Assembly: GCA_002049455.2 (NCBI GenBank)
Contig: KV919223.1
Coordinates: 1-45,342, forward strand
Source: Porphyra umbilicalis
Taxonomy: Eukaryota; Rhodophyta; Bangiophyceae; Bangiales; Bangiaceae
Length of the DNA stretch: 45,342 bases
Direction of reading: 5' to 3'
The notes beneath the pieces were generated by a model that saw nothing but the letters and a program-made list of their open reading frames with translations, made no database searches and was not told where the DNA came from. Below, piece by piece: positions 1 to 11,111 of this stretch (within the stretch, counting starts at the first letter, position 1; each line of letters begins with the position of its first letter). Made by a program: the position numbers and the translations under genes.

Positions 1-553
1 GGCGACGGCCGCGGCATGTCGAGTGCGGAAGCGGGGCTGCCTATTTTAGCGCGCTTCCCGCCGCCGCCGCTGCCTGAGCCCCCCCCCCCCGCCCCCGCCA
101 AAGACCGCAGGTACAGCTCCTGCGCACCAATGGCCCGTAAGCGCCGCCGCGCCGCCACCTTGCCGCCGCCGTCGTGTTGCCGCCACCCTTCCGCCGCCGC
201 CGCGCCGCCGCCGCCACGCCGCCGCTCCGCCGCCGCGCTGCCGCCCTGATGAGCGGTGGCGGCGGCGCGGCAAAAATCGCGCCGCCGCCGCGGCAGCAAA
301 CGCCGCCGCATGTCAAGTACGGCGGCGAAGCGGGCTTGAACAGAAACTGCCCAGCCGCCGCCGCCGCCCGAAAAACCTTCCCCGCCCGCCAACGAGCGCA
401 CCAGCAGCCCCCGCGCACAAACAGCGCCCCCGAACGGCCGCGCAGCTGCCGTTCCGCCTCTGCCTTGCCGCCGCCGCCGCGTCGTCGCACCACCGCCGCG
501 CCGCCGACCTGTTGTGCGGCGGCGGCGGCGCGGCCGCAATCGTGCCGCCGCGA
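1..553. repeat. CGG/GCC-rich low-complexity DNA, no gene supported
   Basis: This stretch is built from GCC, CGG and short CG-rich words, and several frames stay open on both strands because the repeat has few A/T stops. The translations are runs of Ala, Pro, Arg and Gly without a recognisable domain, so I call no gene. The part at about 485-535 recurs on the other side of the Copia element at about 5725-5780, so the element sits inside this repeat family. Confidence 0.7.
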
Positions 554-558
554 CCGCC
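554..558. repeat. Target-site duplication, left copy
   Basis: CCGCC directly precedes the terminal TG of the left LTR. The same five bases follow the right LTR at 5517-5521. Five bases is the usual Copia target duplication. In a GCC-rich target such a match could arise by chance, but its position at both exact LTR ends supports it. Confidence 0.8.
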
Positions 559-976
559 TGTTTAAACGCAGTGGGGAAAGGGGTCGGGGGACCACGGTCA
601 AGTGGTTAAGTGGCTTGAGCGTGTGCATGTGTGTGCGAACGTGCTTTGTTGGTTGTCCTAAGGTTCAACCGCCTCTCCCAACCGAAAGCACCTCTGAAAT
701 AGTCCCCACCGGCCCAAGTGCTCCCTCCTCGCGCGGCCACACCGACGCCCACGCCCTCGCACCAAATCGAATCATTCACCAAATCAAAAGCCACTAGAGC
801 AAAGCGAAGATCAAATCCAAAGCATGCCAAAGGTAACGCCACAAGATGACCCAACACGAATGTGTGCAACTTTACCACGTCTTGCAAATGTGCCATGTGG
901 GGTACCATAAGGGTCACCGACCATCTTTCATCAGCAAACCGCCAGTGGAGTCGGCGACGAGCATGACAGTCCAACA
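559..976 (-). repeat. 3' LTR of the Copia element
   Basis: 418 bp, colinear with 5099-5516 with no net insertion or deletion and about 9% substitutions by hand count. On the element strand it begins TGTTGG and ends in AAACA. The other LTR ends in CAACA, so the terminal inverted repeat TGTTG/CAACA is partly eroded here. Confidence 0.93.
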
Positions 977-985
977 CTCCTCCTT
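977..985 (-). promoter_or_regulatory. Polypurine tract (plus-strand DNA primer)
   Basis: On the element strand AAGGAGGAG lies directly upstream of the 3' LTR. This is where the RNase-H-resistant purine primer for second-strand synthesis is expected. It is short and identified mainly by position. Confidence 0.7.
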
Positions 986-1011
986 GCGTGTTGCCGCTGT
1001 GGTTCTTGTAT

Positions 1012-4000
1012 TCAGCAAAGCGTCATGGCCTCGACATGCTTGTCGTGCTTGGTCTTGCCGAGCTCTTTCGTCATCGGGTCCGCCACCATGTCGTCAGTTG
1101 CACAATGCTCCAGTGTCACCTTGTCCGTCGTGATGGCCTTGGGCACGAAGTGGTATCGAATGTCGATGTGCTTGGTGCGCATGTGCTTGACGGGGTTCTT
1201 GGAGAAGTTAATGCACCCGCTGTTGTCGACCTCGATGTTGATCGGCCCGCCCGAGATCGCTGTTCGCAGCCCTTGAGATGCCACGCTTTGCACGAGCTTG
1301 TTGAGCCAAACACCTATTTTGCTGGCCTCACATAGAGCCATGTACTCAGCTTCCATCGTCGACAGCGCCACCGTCTTCTGCAACTTAGAACCCCAGCTGA
1401 CGGCTGCTCCGCCAAAAATGAAGGTGAAGCCCGTCGTAGAACGTCGCGTCTTTTGGTCACCGGCCCAGTCGGCATCACTGTAGCCGTGTAGATCACAGGA
1501 AGCGCTCTTGTCGAAGATCAGCCCCTTGTCCATCGAACCCTTGACTGACCGTAGAACGCGCTTGATCGCCGCCCAATGCTCCTTGCCGCAGCATGAGACA
1601 AACTGACTCAGCTTCCCGATGGCGAAGGCGAGGTCAGGACGCGTCCCGACCATCAGGTAAATCAGACTGCCGACGGCTTCGCTGTAGCGCAGCGCGTCGT
1701 CGCTCTCGTTGGCCTTGACCAGCTGCAGGCCCACCTCCAGCGGCGTTCCGATCGGGTTGCACTCCGCCATCCCGAACTTCTCGAGCACTTGCGCCGCGTA
1801 CTTGCCCTGCGACAGCTTGAGGGTGCCCAACGCCTAGTCACATCTTCTCTCTAGCCCGAGGATGACCTTCGCCTCGCCCAGGTCCTTCATCTTAAAACGC
1901 TTGTGCAGAGCGTCCTTAATCTTGTAGATCGCCGCCAGGCTTGATGCCACCAAAAGAAGATCGTCGACGTACACCAGGACGATGATGATTTCGCCGTCAT
2001 CCATAAGGAGGTAGAGGCATGCATCCGGGTCAATGTTGTCAAATCCCTGCGACTCGAGGAAGTCGTCGAGCTTAGCATACCACATCTTGGGGGCTTGCTT
2101 CAGCCCATAGAGAGCTTGGAGGAGACGACACATCTGGTCAGGATATGTCGGATCGACATAGCCGTCTGGCAGCTTCATGTAGACCTCCTCGTCAAGGTCG
2201 CCGTTGAGGAATGCCGTCTTGACGTCCATCTGATGTAGCTCCCACCCGTTAGCCGCCGTCATCGCCAGCATGCATCCAATGGTGGTAAACTTGGCCACCG
2301 GCGCGAACGTCTCGTTGAAGTCAAGCCCCTTGATCTGCCGGTTCCCCATAAAGCACAGGCGCGCCTTGTGCCGCGTCGTGTTGTTCCCGTTCTCGCAACC
2401 TCGTTCTTGACCTTGTAGACCCACTTGCCCTTCAGCACGCGTCGACTGGTCGGGCGATCCGTCAAGCGCCAAGTCTTGTTCTTCTGGATGGCTGCCATCT
2501 CCTGGTCCATAGCAATCTTCCACTTAGCCGATTCTTGCCCGTGATCGGCTTGCACGTACGTCGTGGGCGCCTCGTGAGCAACCAGGCTCACCGGGCGCCA
2601 GTAATCGACAGGTGGTCGCCGCGCTCTGCCGCTCCGACGCAGCGTGTCTTGAGAGCCGCCACTACCTTGATTGTCGTCCGCGGACTTGTCAGATCCATCG
2701 TCTAGCCTGTCATCTTTGTCTTCATTGTCAGCATCTACGTCTTCGCCGTCGCTTGCAAAACGCAAGCCCGTCTCGACTTCGACAACTTCGTCTTCGGGAA
2801 GCTCCTCCGCAACTTCTGCGACCTCGCTTACGTTCGTTTCGGCAAACACAACGCTTCGTGCCTTGACGACCTTGCCGTCTTCGAGGATGACGTTGTACGC
2901 CTTGCTGCCGACAGGACAGTCTAAGAAGACGCCCTTCGCCGCCTTGTCGCCAAATGTGACGTCGATGTGACTCTTGTGCAGCACCTCCCAGCACGTCGAC
3001 CCAAACACCCGCATGTGGCTTACTTTGGGCTTATTCCCGGTCCACAGCTCAAAAGGCGTCTTGCCGACGGGAAGCGCCCTGCTCGTGACGCGGTTCTTGA
3101 TGTACACCGCCGTCTTGATGGCATCCGCCAAAAGATCATGATCGACGTCCTTCTGTCGCATCATGGTGCGAGCCATCTCCACGAGAACTCCGTTGAGCCG
3201 CTCAGCAACTCCGGTCTGCTGCGGCGTGTTGGGCACCGTGGTCTGGTGCGTCGCGCCGTTCTCATCGTGAAGAGCCTTGAATGCGTTCGACACGTACTCG
3301 CCGCCATTGTCGGACCGCAGGATCTTGATCTTAGTTCCCGTGTGCAGCTGGGCCTTAGTCAGCCACTTCTTGTACTCAGAGAGCAGATCGCTCTTCTTCT
3401 GCAGGAAGACCACGTCGGTCCAGCGGGAAAAGTCGTCGGTGAAGGTGCCGAAGTGAAGCGCACCGCCACGCGACGGCTCTGACATTGGCCCGCCCAGGTC
3501 CGAGTGCACGACCTGCAGGCGCTTGGTCACTCGACATCCTCCTGCACTTGGCATAGGCGTCATAGCCGCCTTCCCATACACGCACGGCTCGCAGACGTCC
3601 TTGACCGCCATGGAGGAGCACTTGAGTCCATTAATGTCCTTGTTATTGATCATCCGCTTAACGCCAGCCACGTTGACGTGCCCAAGGCGCTCATGCCAGA
3701 GCTGAAGAGAGGCCACCGCAGCAATATCCGACAGTAAGGCCATGTCCAGGTGGTAGAGCCCGTTCTTACGAGTGCCGCACGCAGCAGTCTTCTTGTTCAT
3801 CTTGATGATCGTCTTACCGCCCTGAAATGACACTTCCGCCCCACGCTCCTCCATCATGCCGACCGACATGAGGTTGAAGCCCATTGTAGGAACATGGAGT
3901 ACCTTCTCCAACTTGATCTTGCGCGTCTTGCCGTGAACGATGACATTGAGCACGACGGTTCCGACGCCCGCCGTGGCTACGAACTCCTTGTCACCCATCG

Positions 4001-4937
4001 TGATGCTCCGTCCCGTCGTCGTCTGGTAGTCGTCGAAGCACCCGCGCATCCAGCACATGTGTGCAGACGCCGCAGAGTCCACAAGCCACGACTTGGAGAT
4101 GTCATCGGTGTCAGCTGCATTGCCCACCAGACAGATGGCGTCGTCGCTGTCGCTACCATCGTCAGCCGCAATCGCGGCCACCTTGTCCTGTCTCTGCTTC
4201 TTGGCCTTGAGCTCTGGACAATCGCGAGAGATGTGCCCAAATGTATGGCAGTTGTAGCACTCGATCTTGGAGAGGTCACCACGGCGGCCTTGACCTCGAT
4301 AGTTGGCGCCGACGAGTGCCATGTCGCCAATGCGCTTCGTCGCCGGTGACGTGTCCGCCTGCCGCCGCTCCTCCTGAAGCAAGAGGCTCTTGACAAAGTC
4401 GAGGCTCAGCTCGTCCTCGCCCTTGGCGTCGAGAGCCACCAGCAGGTTCTCGTACTGTGACGTCAGCCCGTTGAGGACGCTCATAGCAATGTCCATCTCC
4501 GTCACCTCGCCGCCCATGGCCTTGAGGTTCTCGCCGAGGTTGCGCACGCGGTTGATGTAGCCCAGCATGACCTCGCTGACGGTCATTTCGACGGTGTAGA
4601 ACTCGCGTCGTGCCTTCATCTTGTTCATCAAACTTTTGCGCTGGAAGACACCTTGCAGCGTCGGCCACATTTCCGCCGTCGTCTTGCAGCCCGACACGTG
4701 CTCAAGCTGCTCAGACCCAAGGGTGAGCCCGATGATGGCGCTCGCCTTCGTGTCTCGACGCTTCCACACCGCCAACTCGCGGGTCTCCGCGTCCGTCGGC
4801 TTACCGTCTTCGTCAAGCATATCGTCCAGGTCGCGCAGTGCGAGGACCATCTTAATGCGCTGACGCCACTCGTGAAAGTTCGTATCCGTTTACTTGTCGA
4901 TCTTGATGCCACCCATGCCGGCAGCGCCTCCGTCCAT
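1012..4937 (-). pseudogene. Copia gag-pol polyprotein, two stops and one frameshift
   Basis: Reads from ATG at 4937 down to TGA at 1014-1012. Domains in order: Gag (N-terminal W-containing segment, NFHEW), CCHC zinc knuckle CYNCHTFGHISRDC, aspartic protease (SWLVDSAASAHM), integrase HHCC (LWHERLGH...CEPC), integrase core DDE (VHSDLGG, LRSDNGGEY, GVAERLNG), reverse transcriptase (KWVYKVK, FAPVAKFTTI, VYVDDLLL) and RNase H (GYSDADWAGD, LSTMEAEYMAL). Lesions: in-frame TAA at 4892-4890 (codon 16), a frameshift at about 2375-2400 just after KWVYKVK, and TAG at 1836-1834 between RT and RNase H. All catalytic motifs are otherwise visible. The product would act in cytoplasmic virus-like particles and in nuclear integration. 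Domain order makes the family assignment very secure. Confidence 0.95.
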
Positions 4938-5084
4938 GATGTCGTCTTGTCGTATCGCCCGACCTTGCCGAGCCGTTCGCCTGGACCGTCACGTCCTTGA
5001 ACCACCTTGTTCTCGTCCTCTTCGCACTTGCCGCGACCGCCGCGACACCAGCCAGCACACCTTGCTCTTGTCACAGCCCCGGCT

Positions 5085-5098
5085 CTGGGCCCATAACC
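5085..5098 (-). promoter_or_regulatory. Primer-binding site: anticodon arm of initiator tRNA-Met
   Basis: On the plus strand these 14 bases read CTGGGCCCATAACC. As I recall it, this is the anticodon stem-loop (CAU anticodon) of eukaryotic initiator tRNA-Met. On the element strand the complement directly abuts the 5' LTR. Priming from an internal cut in this tRNA is known for Drosophila copia and yeast Ty5. Most plant Copia elements instead pair with the tRNA 3' end. Confidence 0.85.
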
Positions 5099-5516
5099 TG
5101 TTGAAAAGCAGTGGGGATAGAGGTTGGGGGACAACGGTGAAGTGGTTGAGTGGCTTGAGCTTGTGTGTGTGTGTGCGAACGTGCTTTGTTGGTTTTTCTA
5201 AGGTTCGCCCGCCTCTCCCAACCGAGAGCACCTCTCAAACAGTCGCCACCGGCCCAAGTGCTCCCCCCTCTCGCGCCCACACCGACGCCCACGCCCTCGC
5301 ACGAAATCGAATCACTCACCAAATCAAAAGCCACTAGAGCAAAGCGAAGATCAAATCCAAAGCATGCCAAAAGTAACGCCTCAAGATGACCCAACACGGA
5401 TGTGTGCAACTTGACCACGTCTTGCAAATGTACCATGTGGGGTACCATAAGGGTCACCGACCATCATCCATCCGCAAAACGCCAGTGGAGTCGGTGATGA
5501 GCATCACAGTTCAACA
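5099..5516 (-). repeat. 5' LTR of the Copia element
   Basis: 418 bp, TG...CA, with perfect TGTTG/CAACA ends on the element strand. It should hold the promoter and the transcript start. I could not place a convincing TATA box. A (TG)n run at about 5162-5176 is longer here than in the other LTR. Confidence 0.93.
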
Positions 5517-5521
5517 CCGCC
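5517..5521. repeat. Target-site duplication, right copy
   Basis: CCGCC follows the right LTR and matches 554-558. Confidence 0.8.
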
Positions 5522-6725
5522 GCGGCGGCCTCCGCACGTCGGGTGTGGCGGCAGGGCAGGCTTCTACAGCTTTCGCCTTGCAGCTGCCGCCGCCCGTAAA
5601 TCCGCCTCCCTTCGCCTACCAGCGCGCAAACATCCCCCACGCACCAACTGCCGCACCGCGCCACCGCGTCACAGCCTTGCCGTGACCCCCCTGCCGCGAC
5701 CTCTTTGCCGCCGCTGCCGCGCCGCCGCACCGCCGCCGCGCCGCCGACCTGGTATGCGGCGGCGGCGGCGCGGCAGCGATCACGACTCTGCCGCTGAAGT
5801 GGATGCTGACGACGGCGCCGACGGTGTCAGCCATGGGCATCCGACCCGTCTATCTCAATTTTGACAGCAAGTCGTCCACATTCAACAATTAACGCAGTCA
5901 GTGGAGTTACACAAAAATCAGAAGAGTTATTGTTGAAATGTAAAGTCCCTCTGTTGCTTGCGTAGCGCTTGGCATCGGCCAAAATTGGGCTAATAGCAAT
6001 AACAATGCGTGTGCGTGCCACAAGAGTGGATGATGGCGTGGACTTCACAGTGTCAAGTACAAGACTTTGCCCAATGTCACAGTTGATCGCGATTAAATGA
6101 TGTCTGTCTCACAACTATCTCATATAAATGGATTTGAAGCACACATTGACAACTCTGTAGTCACGACGATCTCGTCGCCAATTTATTACCGTCGTCGACG
6201 GCTGAGCAACTGACACTCGGGCGCCTTGGGGGGACCCATCCAACGGCAGATTGGAAGTGAGCTGTGGAAGGCAGTCGTCTTACTGCTGGCGCAGGTCGCG
6301 GCTCCGGTGGCAAGGCCGCGGCGGCGCGCACGGAAAAAGGGGGGGGGGAGTGGGGGGCGGGGGGTTGTGGGCGAGGAGAGGGGGTGGGGGGGGGGGGGGG
6401 GGGGGAGTTGGGGGCCGGGGGGGCGCGGCGGCTGACGCAGCGGTCCTTCAAGGTATAACCCGGGCGGCTGGTGCCCGCTTCTCCCACTTCTGGCTTTAAC
6501 GGTCACATTTGTGCTCTTCTGCGGCGCTTTTGATTGGTTCAGACATTACGAGATGCAGTGAGATGTGACTGCGAGCTATCCAGTGCAGTGTGATCGTGGT
6601 TCGAGTACCTGGCACCGTCTGCCTTCTGTGGTCCGTCGCCGGCCCGCCGTCTTCGCCGGGACGACAACAGCTGGATAGGATCTCCTCAGAGCTTGTGGTG
6701 CTTCGGGGTGCCCTCCTAATTTGGC
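5522..6725. other. Non-coding stretch with a TATA-like site and a long G tract
   Basis: 5522-5800 continues the CGG-rich repeat that the Copia element entered. 5860-6160 is much less GC-rich. A TATAAA-type sequence lies at about 6122-6128 (CTCATATAAATGG), a possible plus-strand core promoter, although I find no convincing gene directly after it. 6338-6420 is almost pure G with short interruptions. No protein-like frame was found. Confidence 0.4.
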
Positions 6726-7738
6726 ATGAGCCGCACGTCACCCCTTGCTGTGGATCCGGGTGCCCTTGCAAAGCGCGAGACAGAGGGTACTGTCCCGAGC
6801 AACGCGAGCGGCGATCCAGCTCTGTCTGCGGCCGTGAGCGGCGCAGGCGGAGATCCGGTGGTGGCGGCGCCGTGGGAGGCGGCGGACGACTCGGTGGGCG
6901 GCGCCTGTGGCGATCCGGTGTTGGCAGTGGCCGGGGAGGCGCTGTTGCCTGCGGCGGGGGAGGCCGCACTCGAGGCGGTGGGGGGGGCGGAATTGGCGGC
7001 GGCGGGCGAGGCGACGAACATTTCGGCGGGCGGCGCCGGCGGTGACACAGCTTCCGCGGCGGGGGAGGCGTTGTTGGTGGCGGCAAGGGAGGCGCTGTTG
7101 TCGGCGGCCGACTCGGCGCCCAAGGACGCGGCGGGGGACGGGGCGGGAGGCGCGGGCGGCGACGCGGCGGAAGACGCGGGTGCTGCCGCGGAAGACGACG
7201 CGGCGATCGGCGGGGTTGGTTACGAGCCAAGAAAAGCGGCTTGTGGCGCCGGCGGAGGCTTTTTGGGCGACGCGGGGAGAGGCGACGTCATCTTGACCAC
7301 GCCCTGGCCCGTGGTGGCAGCACTCACGCTGCCGGCGTCGGCGCCCGCCGGAAAGATGAAGGGGACAGATCGAGCGGCGGCAAGTGCGGGCGCGCCCGGG
7401 CGGGGGGCGGCCAAGGCAGGGAGGGGCGCGGCGAAGGCAGGGAGGGGGGCCAAGGCGAAGAGTGCGGCGGCCAAAGACAGTGAGGGGCCGGCTTAGGCCG
7501 GGACGCCGGTTGAGGAGGATTCTCCGCGGCTGCGCCAGTCGACGCTGACGCAGTCGGGCGCGACAGAAGCCCTCAAGAACCTTTCCACGCGTGACGGCGC
7601 GCGAGGCGGGGCTGCATCGTCGCGTGGCAATGCGCAACGCGGGGCCGCATCCGCACGTGGCGGAGCGCGAGGCGGGGCTGCGTCTGCGCGTGGTGGTGGG
7701 AGAAGCAGGGCTGCATCGGCACTTGGCGGCGCGTGAGG
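6726..7738 (+). CDS. Unknown Ala/Gly-rich protein with an internal TAG
   Basis: From ATG at 6726 the frame runs to TAG at 7494-7496, then continues with similar composition to TGA at 7736-7738. The first part is a low-complexity chain with repeated GEA, GDP and GGA words, then an Arg/Lys-Ala tail. The part after the TAG has a repeated motif like ARGGAASARGG. No known domain is visible. A good donor (ACG|GTACGT) lies at 7761, so this may be exon 1 of the gene at 8344-10336; its TGA at 7736 would then be a further lesion. Repeat-rich composition leaves real doubt that it is translated. I do not recognise it. Confidence 0.4.
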
Positions 7739-7760
7739 TGCGGCTGCAGCGGAGCTGACG

Positions 7761-8343
7761 GTACGTTTTGTGGCGGTCCATCTTGATCATGCGGGTGTGG
7801 ATCCGCGTACTATCCAAGCTAGCTGTCACTGTTGGCACTTACTTGTATGCTGGGAAGTGTCACCATCTCACGCCCTGTGCCGCTTTTTGACTTGGCGTCA
7901 ATGTCTGCATGCAACACAGGCTGGAAAGAGTAAGCGCGGGCGGCAGGCGAAAGCCAGTGACGAGGTGTCTAGCAGGGAATGGGTTCGTTTGCGCGATTGG
8001 TGTGGGTTAACCATGTTGCATTGCGATGTCGACTGCGGCAATCCGACGTCATTTCCATCACATCTGATGTCATTGATCGCATCTAGACCGAAACTCACGT
8101 GCATTGGGATCGCATCTAGATCTCAACCCACATGCATTTGGATCGCATCTGGACGGCAACTCACATGCATTCGAGTTCCATCGGGTCGCCCACACCATTC
8201 CTCGATTCTAGTTTCTCGCGACTGTGTGTCCCCCTGGCTGATTGATTGCACCGACGACACTGTCTGAAATCTGTACTGACGATGAGCGCGCACCACCGCG
8301 TCCGCCGAGCGCTGTTGTCGCCAACAAGAAGCGCCGACGCTCG
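7761..8343. other. Gap between two ORFs, possible intron
   Basis: It starts with a consensus-like donor GTACGT at 7761. It contains the 33-bp tandem repeat and lacks a protein-like frame apart from translations of that repeat. The acceptor is not clear. AG dinucleotides near 8210-8290 are candidates. Confidence 0.35.
8075..8173. repeat. 33-bp tandem repeat, 3 units
   Basis: Three imperfect units start at 8075, 8108 and 8141, each opening with GATCGCATCT and containing a CAC(A/G)TGCATT core. The unit length is a multiple of three, but the location suggests intron or spacer. Confidence 0.85.
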
Positions 8344-10336
8344 ATGAAGGCGACGTCGCTCCGCGAGCTTGCTCACAAGGATGGTCAGGATGACACGGAC
8401 GGCTCCAACAGGTCTGCCGCGGCGGCCTTGCAAGAGCAAGCTGCAGCGCGTGCGCGCTCACTCGGAGCGGCAAGCACTACTGCCGTTGACGCCGGCATGG
8501 CCTCCACCAAGACGGGGAAGGCCGGCGCGAAGGCACCGCCGGCGGCGCCGCCGGCGAGCGTCAAGCGGAAAACCCAAGCCAAGGCGGTGCCGTCGACCAG
8601 CACCAACAGAAAGTCACAGGATGCGACACCCTCAAGCGCGAAAAAGGACAAGGGTAAGCGCCCAATGGTGGACCCAAACGAGCTGTCCAGGGAGGCGCTG
8701 ACTCTGGCTGTCCGGCGGGAGGTGAGTGCGCGCACGTTTGCCCTCTTGAGCAACCCGGAAGACGCGGACGATGGTTATCTTTGCAATGACGGCGCGCGGG
8801 CGATGTACATCGCCTGTATCATGGCGGTGGCGCCGGCAAGCATTGAGCGGGCGGATGTGCTGGCGCGGGGGACGGCGGTTGTGAACGCGCTGCTGCGTCC
8901 AGCAGATGCGGAGAAGAAGATGACAACGGCGCGCACGACGGACATCCTCGGCCAGTGCGCGCTGGCTCGCTCGACGGCCCACCATGGGTTGAGCACGTGG
9001 ATCTGGGGCATGTGGACGTCGCTTGTTGTGTACGACACCACGGAGGTGGACTACGACGGGAGCGACAGCGATGAGCACACTCGGGCGATCGGTCTGTGGT
9101 GGCTCAAGGGGCGGCGCTTCCTCAGGACGAATTGTGGGCGCATAGCGCTGTACAATGTGTTCGCCTCCTTCATCGATCGGTACGACGTGACAGACGCCCT
9201 CACTCATGATTACCAGAAGGGGCGACGGGTGTTGCTTCTCACGCTGGCCGTTATTGCGCCTATCCTCGCAAAGTTAAGGAGCGTGCGTCTGTGTTGTCAT
9301 GAGAGTGTTGTCTCCATATGACTTCACTTTATGGCGTTTGGCTGTTACGGGCTGCATTGGACTCCTATACCCCACATCTGACGACATCTCACATATCAAT
9401 GGGTCTGCATCTGCATTGTGCATTTGTACCGCCTCTGGCCTGATTGTGACTCTATGACTTGTGCAGATTCGAGCTCACCTTCTTTCCGACGTGTACACCG
9501 CAGGTGAGCTGAAACACATGATGGGTAACGTGAACCCGTCCCACCGCGGGTACTTCTAGCAGGAGCTTACGGCTCTGCGCGCCTCGGCGGAGCAGACAGA
9601 CTGCCAGTGGGTCAAGCTCTTCGCCACGGACGTGAAGGCCCCCTACTCGGCTGCGTTGAAGGACCCCGAGTCCACGATGGGCACCTACACGAGGATCGAC
9701 AAGCTCGGGCGCCGTACCCTGCTCCTAGGGTCGCAGACCGGGCTGCGGGCCATCCAGGACTTGCTGAACGAGAAGAGCGGCGCCAAGGAGTCCGACGTGG
9801 CCCCGGACGAGGAGATCGACCACGTTGCCGTCCCGGTCACGGCGACGGCGCCATCCGCTCGGGACGAGAAGCGGCGGCAGCGTCTGATGTCTGCTGCTCG
9901 TGTCGGGACGTCAGCTGCACAAGAGCTGGCTGTCAAGGCCGAGCGTAGCGTCGTCGCCCGCGCCCATGAAGACTTCTCCATGTGGCTCTCTTCTTCTGAC
10001 GACGGGTCGTATGACCGGGAGTCGGACGACAGCGTCGTGGAGTTTGAGAAGGGGGCGATGGAGGGCGCCGGGGAGTTTATCGGCGCGGAGCTGCACATGG
10101 CTGCGGTACGAGACCCCGAGGCGAAGTTCGATACCCAGTGGATGATGTACTGTGGGACAGAAGGCGAGGAGGAGGAGGAGGACGAAGTCGACGACGACGA
10201 TGAGGAGGAGGAGAAAGGCGACGGCAAGAAGGAGGAGGAGGAGGAGGAGGGTGATGGCGAGGAGGAGGAGGAGGAGGACGATGGCGAGGAGAAGGAGGAG
10301 AATGAAGATGGCGAGAAGGAAGAGAAGAGCGAGTGA
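8344..10336 (+). CDS. Unknown basic-then-acidic protein, one intron, internal TAG
   Basis: Exon 1 is taken from the first in-frame ATG at 8344 (open back to 8242) to 9282. Exon 2 runs 9467-10336 and ends in TGA. The frame is continuous across a phase-0 GT-AG intron. Just upstream of the ATG the open frame encodes NKKRRRS, a possible nuclear signal. Next come an Ala/Lys-rich linker, a globular region of about 190 residues (from MVDPNELSREALTL to LAKLRS), a second globular part, and a very acidic Glu/Asp tail from about 10160. TAG at 9557-9559 interrupts exon 2, and protein-like sequence continues on both sides. I do not recognise the family. It may be joined to the ORF at 6726-7738. It is either a pseudogene or a gene with a read-through codon. 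Confidence 0.5.
9283..9466 (+). other. Intron, phase 0, GT-AG
   Basis: Donor AGC|GTGCGT at 9283 and acceptor TGTGCAG|ATT ending at 9466, 184 bp. Removing it joins two frames that are protein-like on both sides. The span itself holds stops in this frame. Confidence 0.6.
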
Positions 10337-11111
10337 CAAGAGCTCCACCTTTCGCTTTGGTTTGTTCTTCTTGGTTTGCTGATGTGAGTGCCCGCGTTGT
10401 TCTCTGCCGGGATGAAGAGAGGAGCTCCACGCATGTGTACACAAGGATTGCATTTGGTATGTAGAACACTGCATGAGACTGCATCTGCGCTACATCTGTT
10501 GATCGCAATGTGGACGAGGAAGGTAACCTCTTCAGGAAAGATGAAAGTATATGAGCGGTAGCCCGATTCCACCGCCGGCAGCGGGGCGGGCGGTGGGTGG
10601 GGCGGAGGGGGGGGGAGTCGGGGGGGGTAGGGGAAGGGGAGGGGGCTACGCCGCATTCGACGGCGCCGACAACGACGTTGTGCGGTGACAGAGGCAGCGG
10701 CGGCGGCGACGCGCGCGCCCAATTGCTGCACCGCCGCGCGCGCGTGCGCGCGGCCGCCACCGCCGCGCGCGCGAGCGCCGGCGGCCGCCGCCGCCGCCGC
10801 CGCGGCCGCCTCCGCCGCCGCGCACCGCCCCGCCGCGCCGCCCCGCACGCGGCTCGCCTGGAAGCCCCGCGCGCCGGGGCGGCCCGCAGCGGCGGCGGCG
10901 GCGGCGGCCGGCCGGCCACACGCCTTGCCGCGAAATCCGTGACGCGACAATGGTCGATGGCCGTCCTCGCGGCGGCGGCCATCACCAGCACCGGCGCCGC
11001 CCCATCCCTTCTCCGTGCCACCCACCCACCCTCTGCCATAACGGCGATGGCGGCGGCGGCGGCGGCGGTGGCGGCGACCCCACACGGACCCGCCAACACA
11101 CGTTGACGGCC
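10337..11111. other. 3' flank, then CG-rich repeat DNA
   Basis: 10337-10560 is normal-complexity DNA after the acidic-tail gene. From 10560 the sequence becomes G-rich, then almost pure CGG/GCC up to about 10930. Frames are open on both strands, which is the signature of composition rather than coding. No gene is called. Confidence 0.5.

Larger units (their letters stand above)
559..5516 (-). mobile_element. Ty1/Copia LTR retrotransposon, complete but disabled
   Basis: The element lies on the minus strand and has all the parts of an LTR retrotransposon: two 418-bp LTRs starting TG and ending CA, a 5-bp target duplication, a primer-binding site beside the 5' LTR, a purine tract beside the 3' LTR, and one long gag-pol region. 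Integrase lies upstream of reverse transcriptase, the order that defines Copia. The LTRs differ at about 37 of 418 positions by hand count with no net length change, so the insertion is not recent. Two in-frame stops and one frameshift make self-mobilisation unlikely, unless the stops are read through. Confidence 0.95.

Noticed and set aside
6594..6612. GGTTCGAGTACC, possible T-arm of a tRNA gene
   Set aside because: The stem is too short, and no acceptor, D-arm or anticodon arm can be placed around it.
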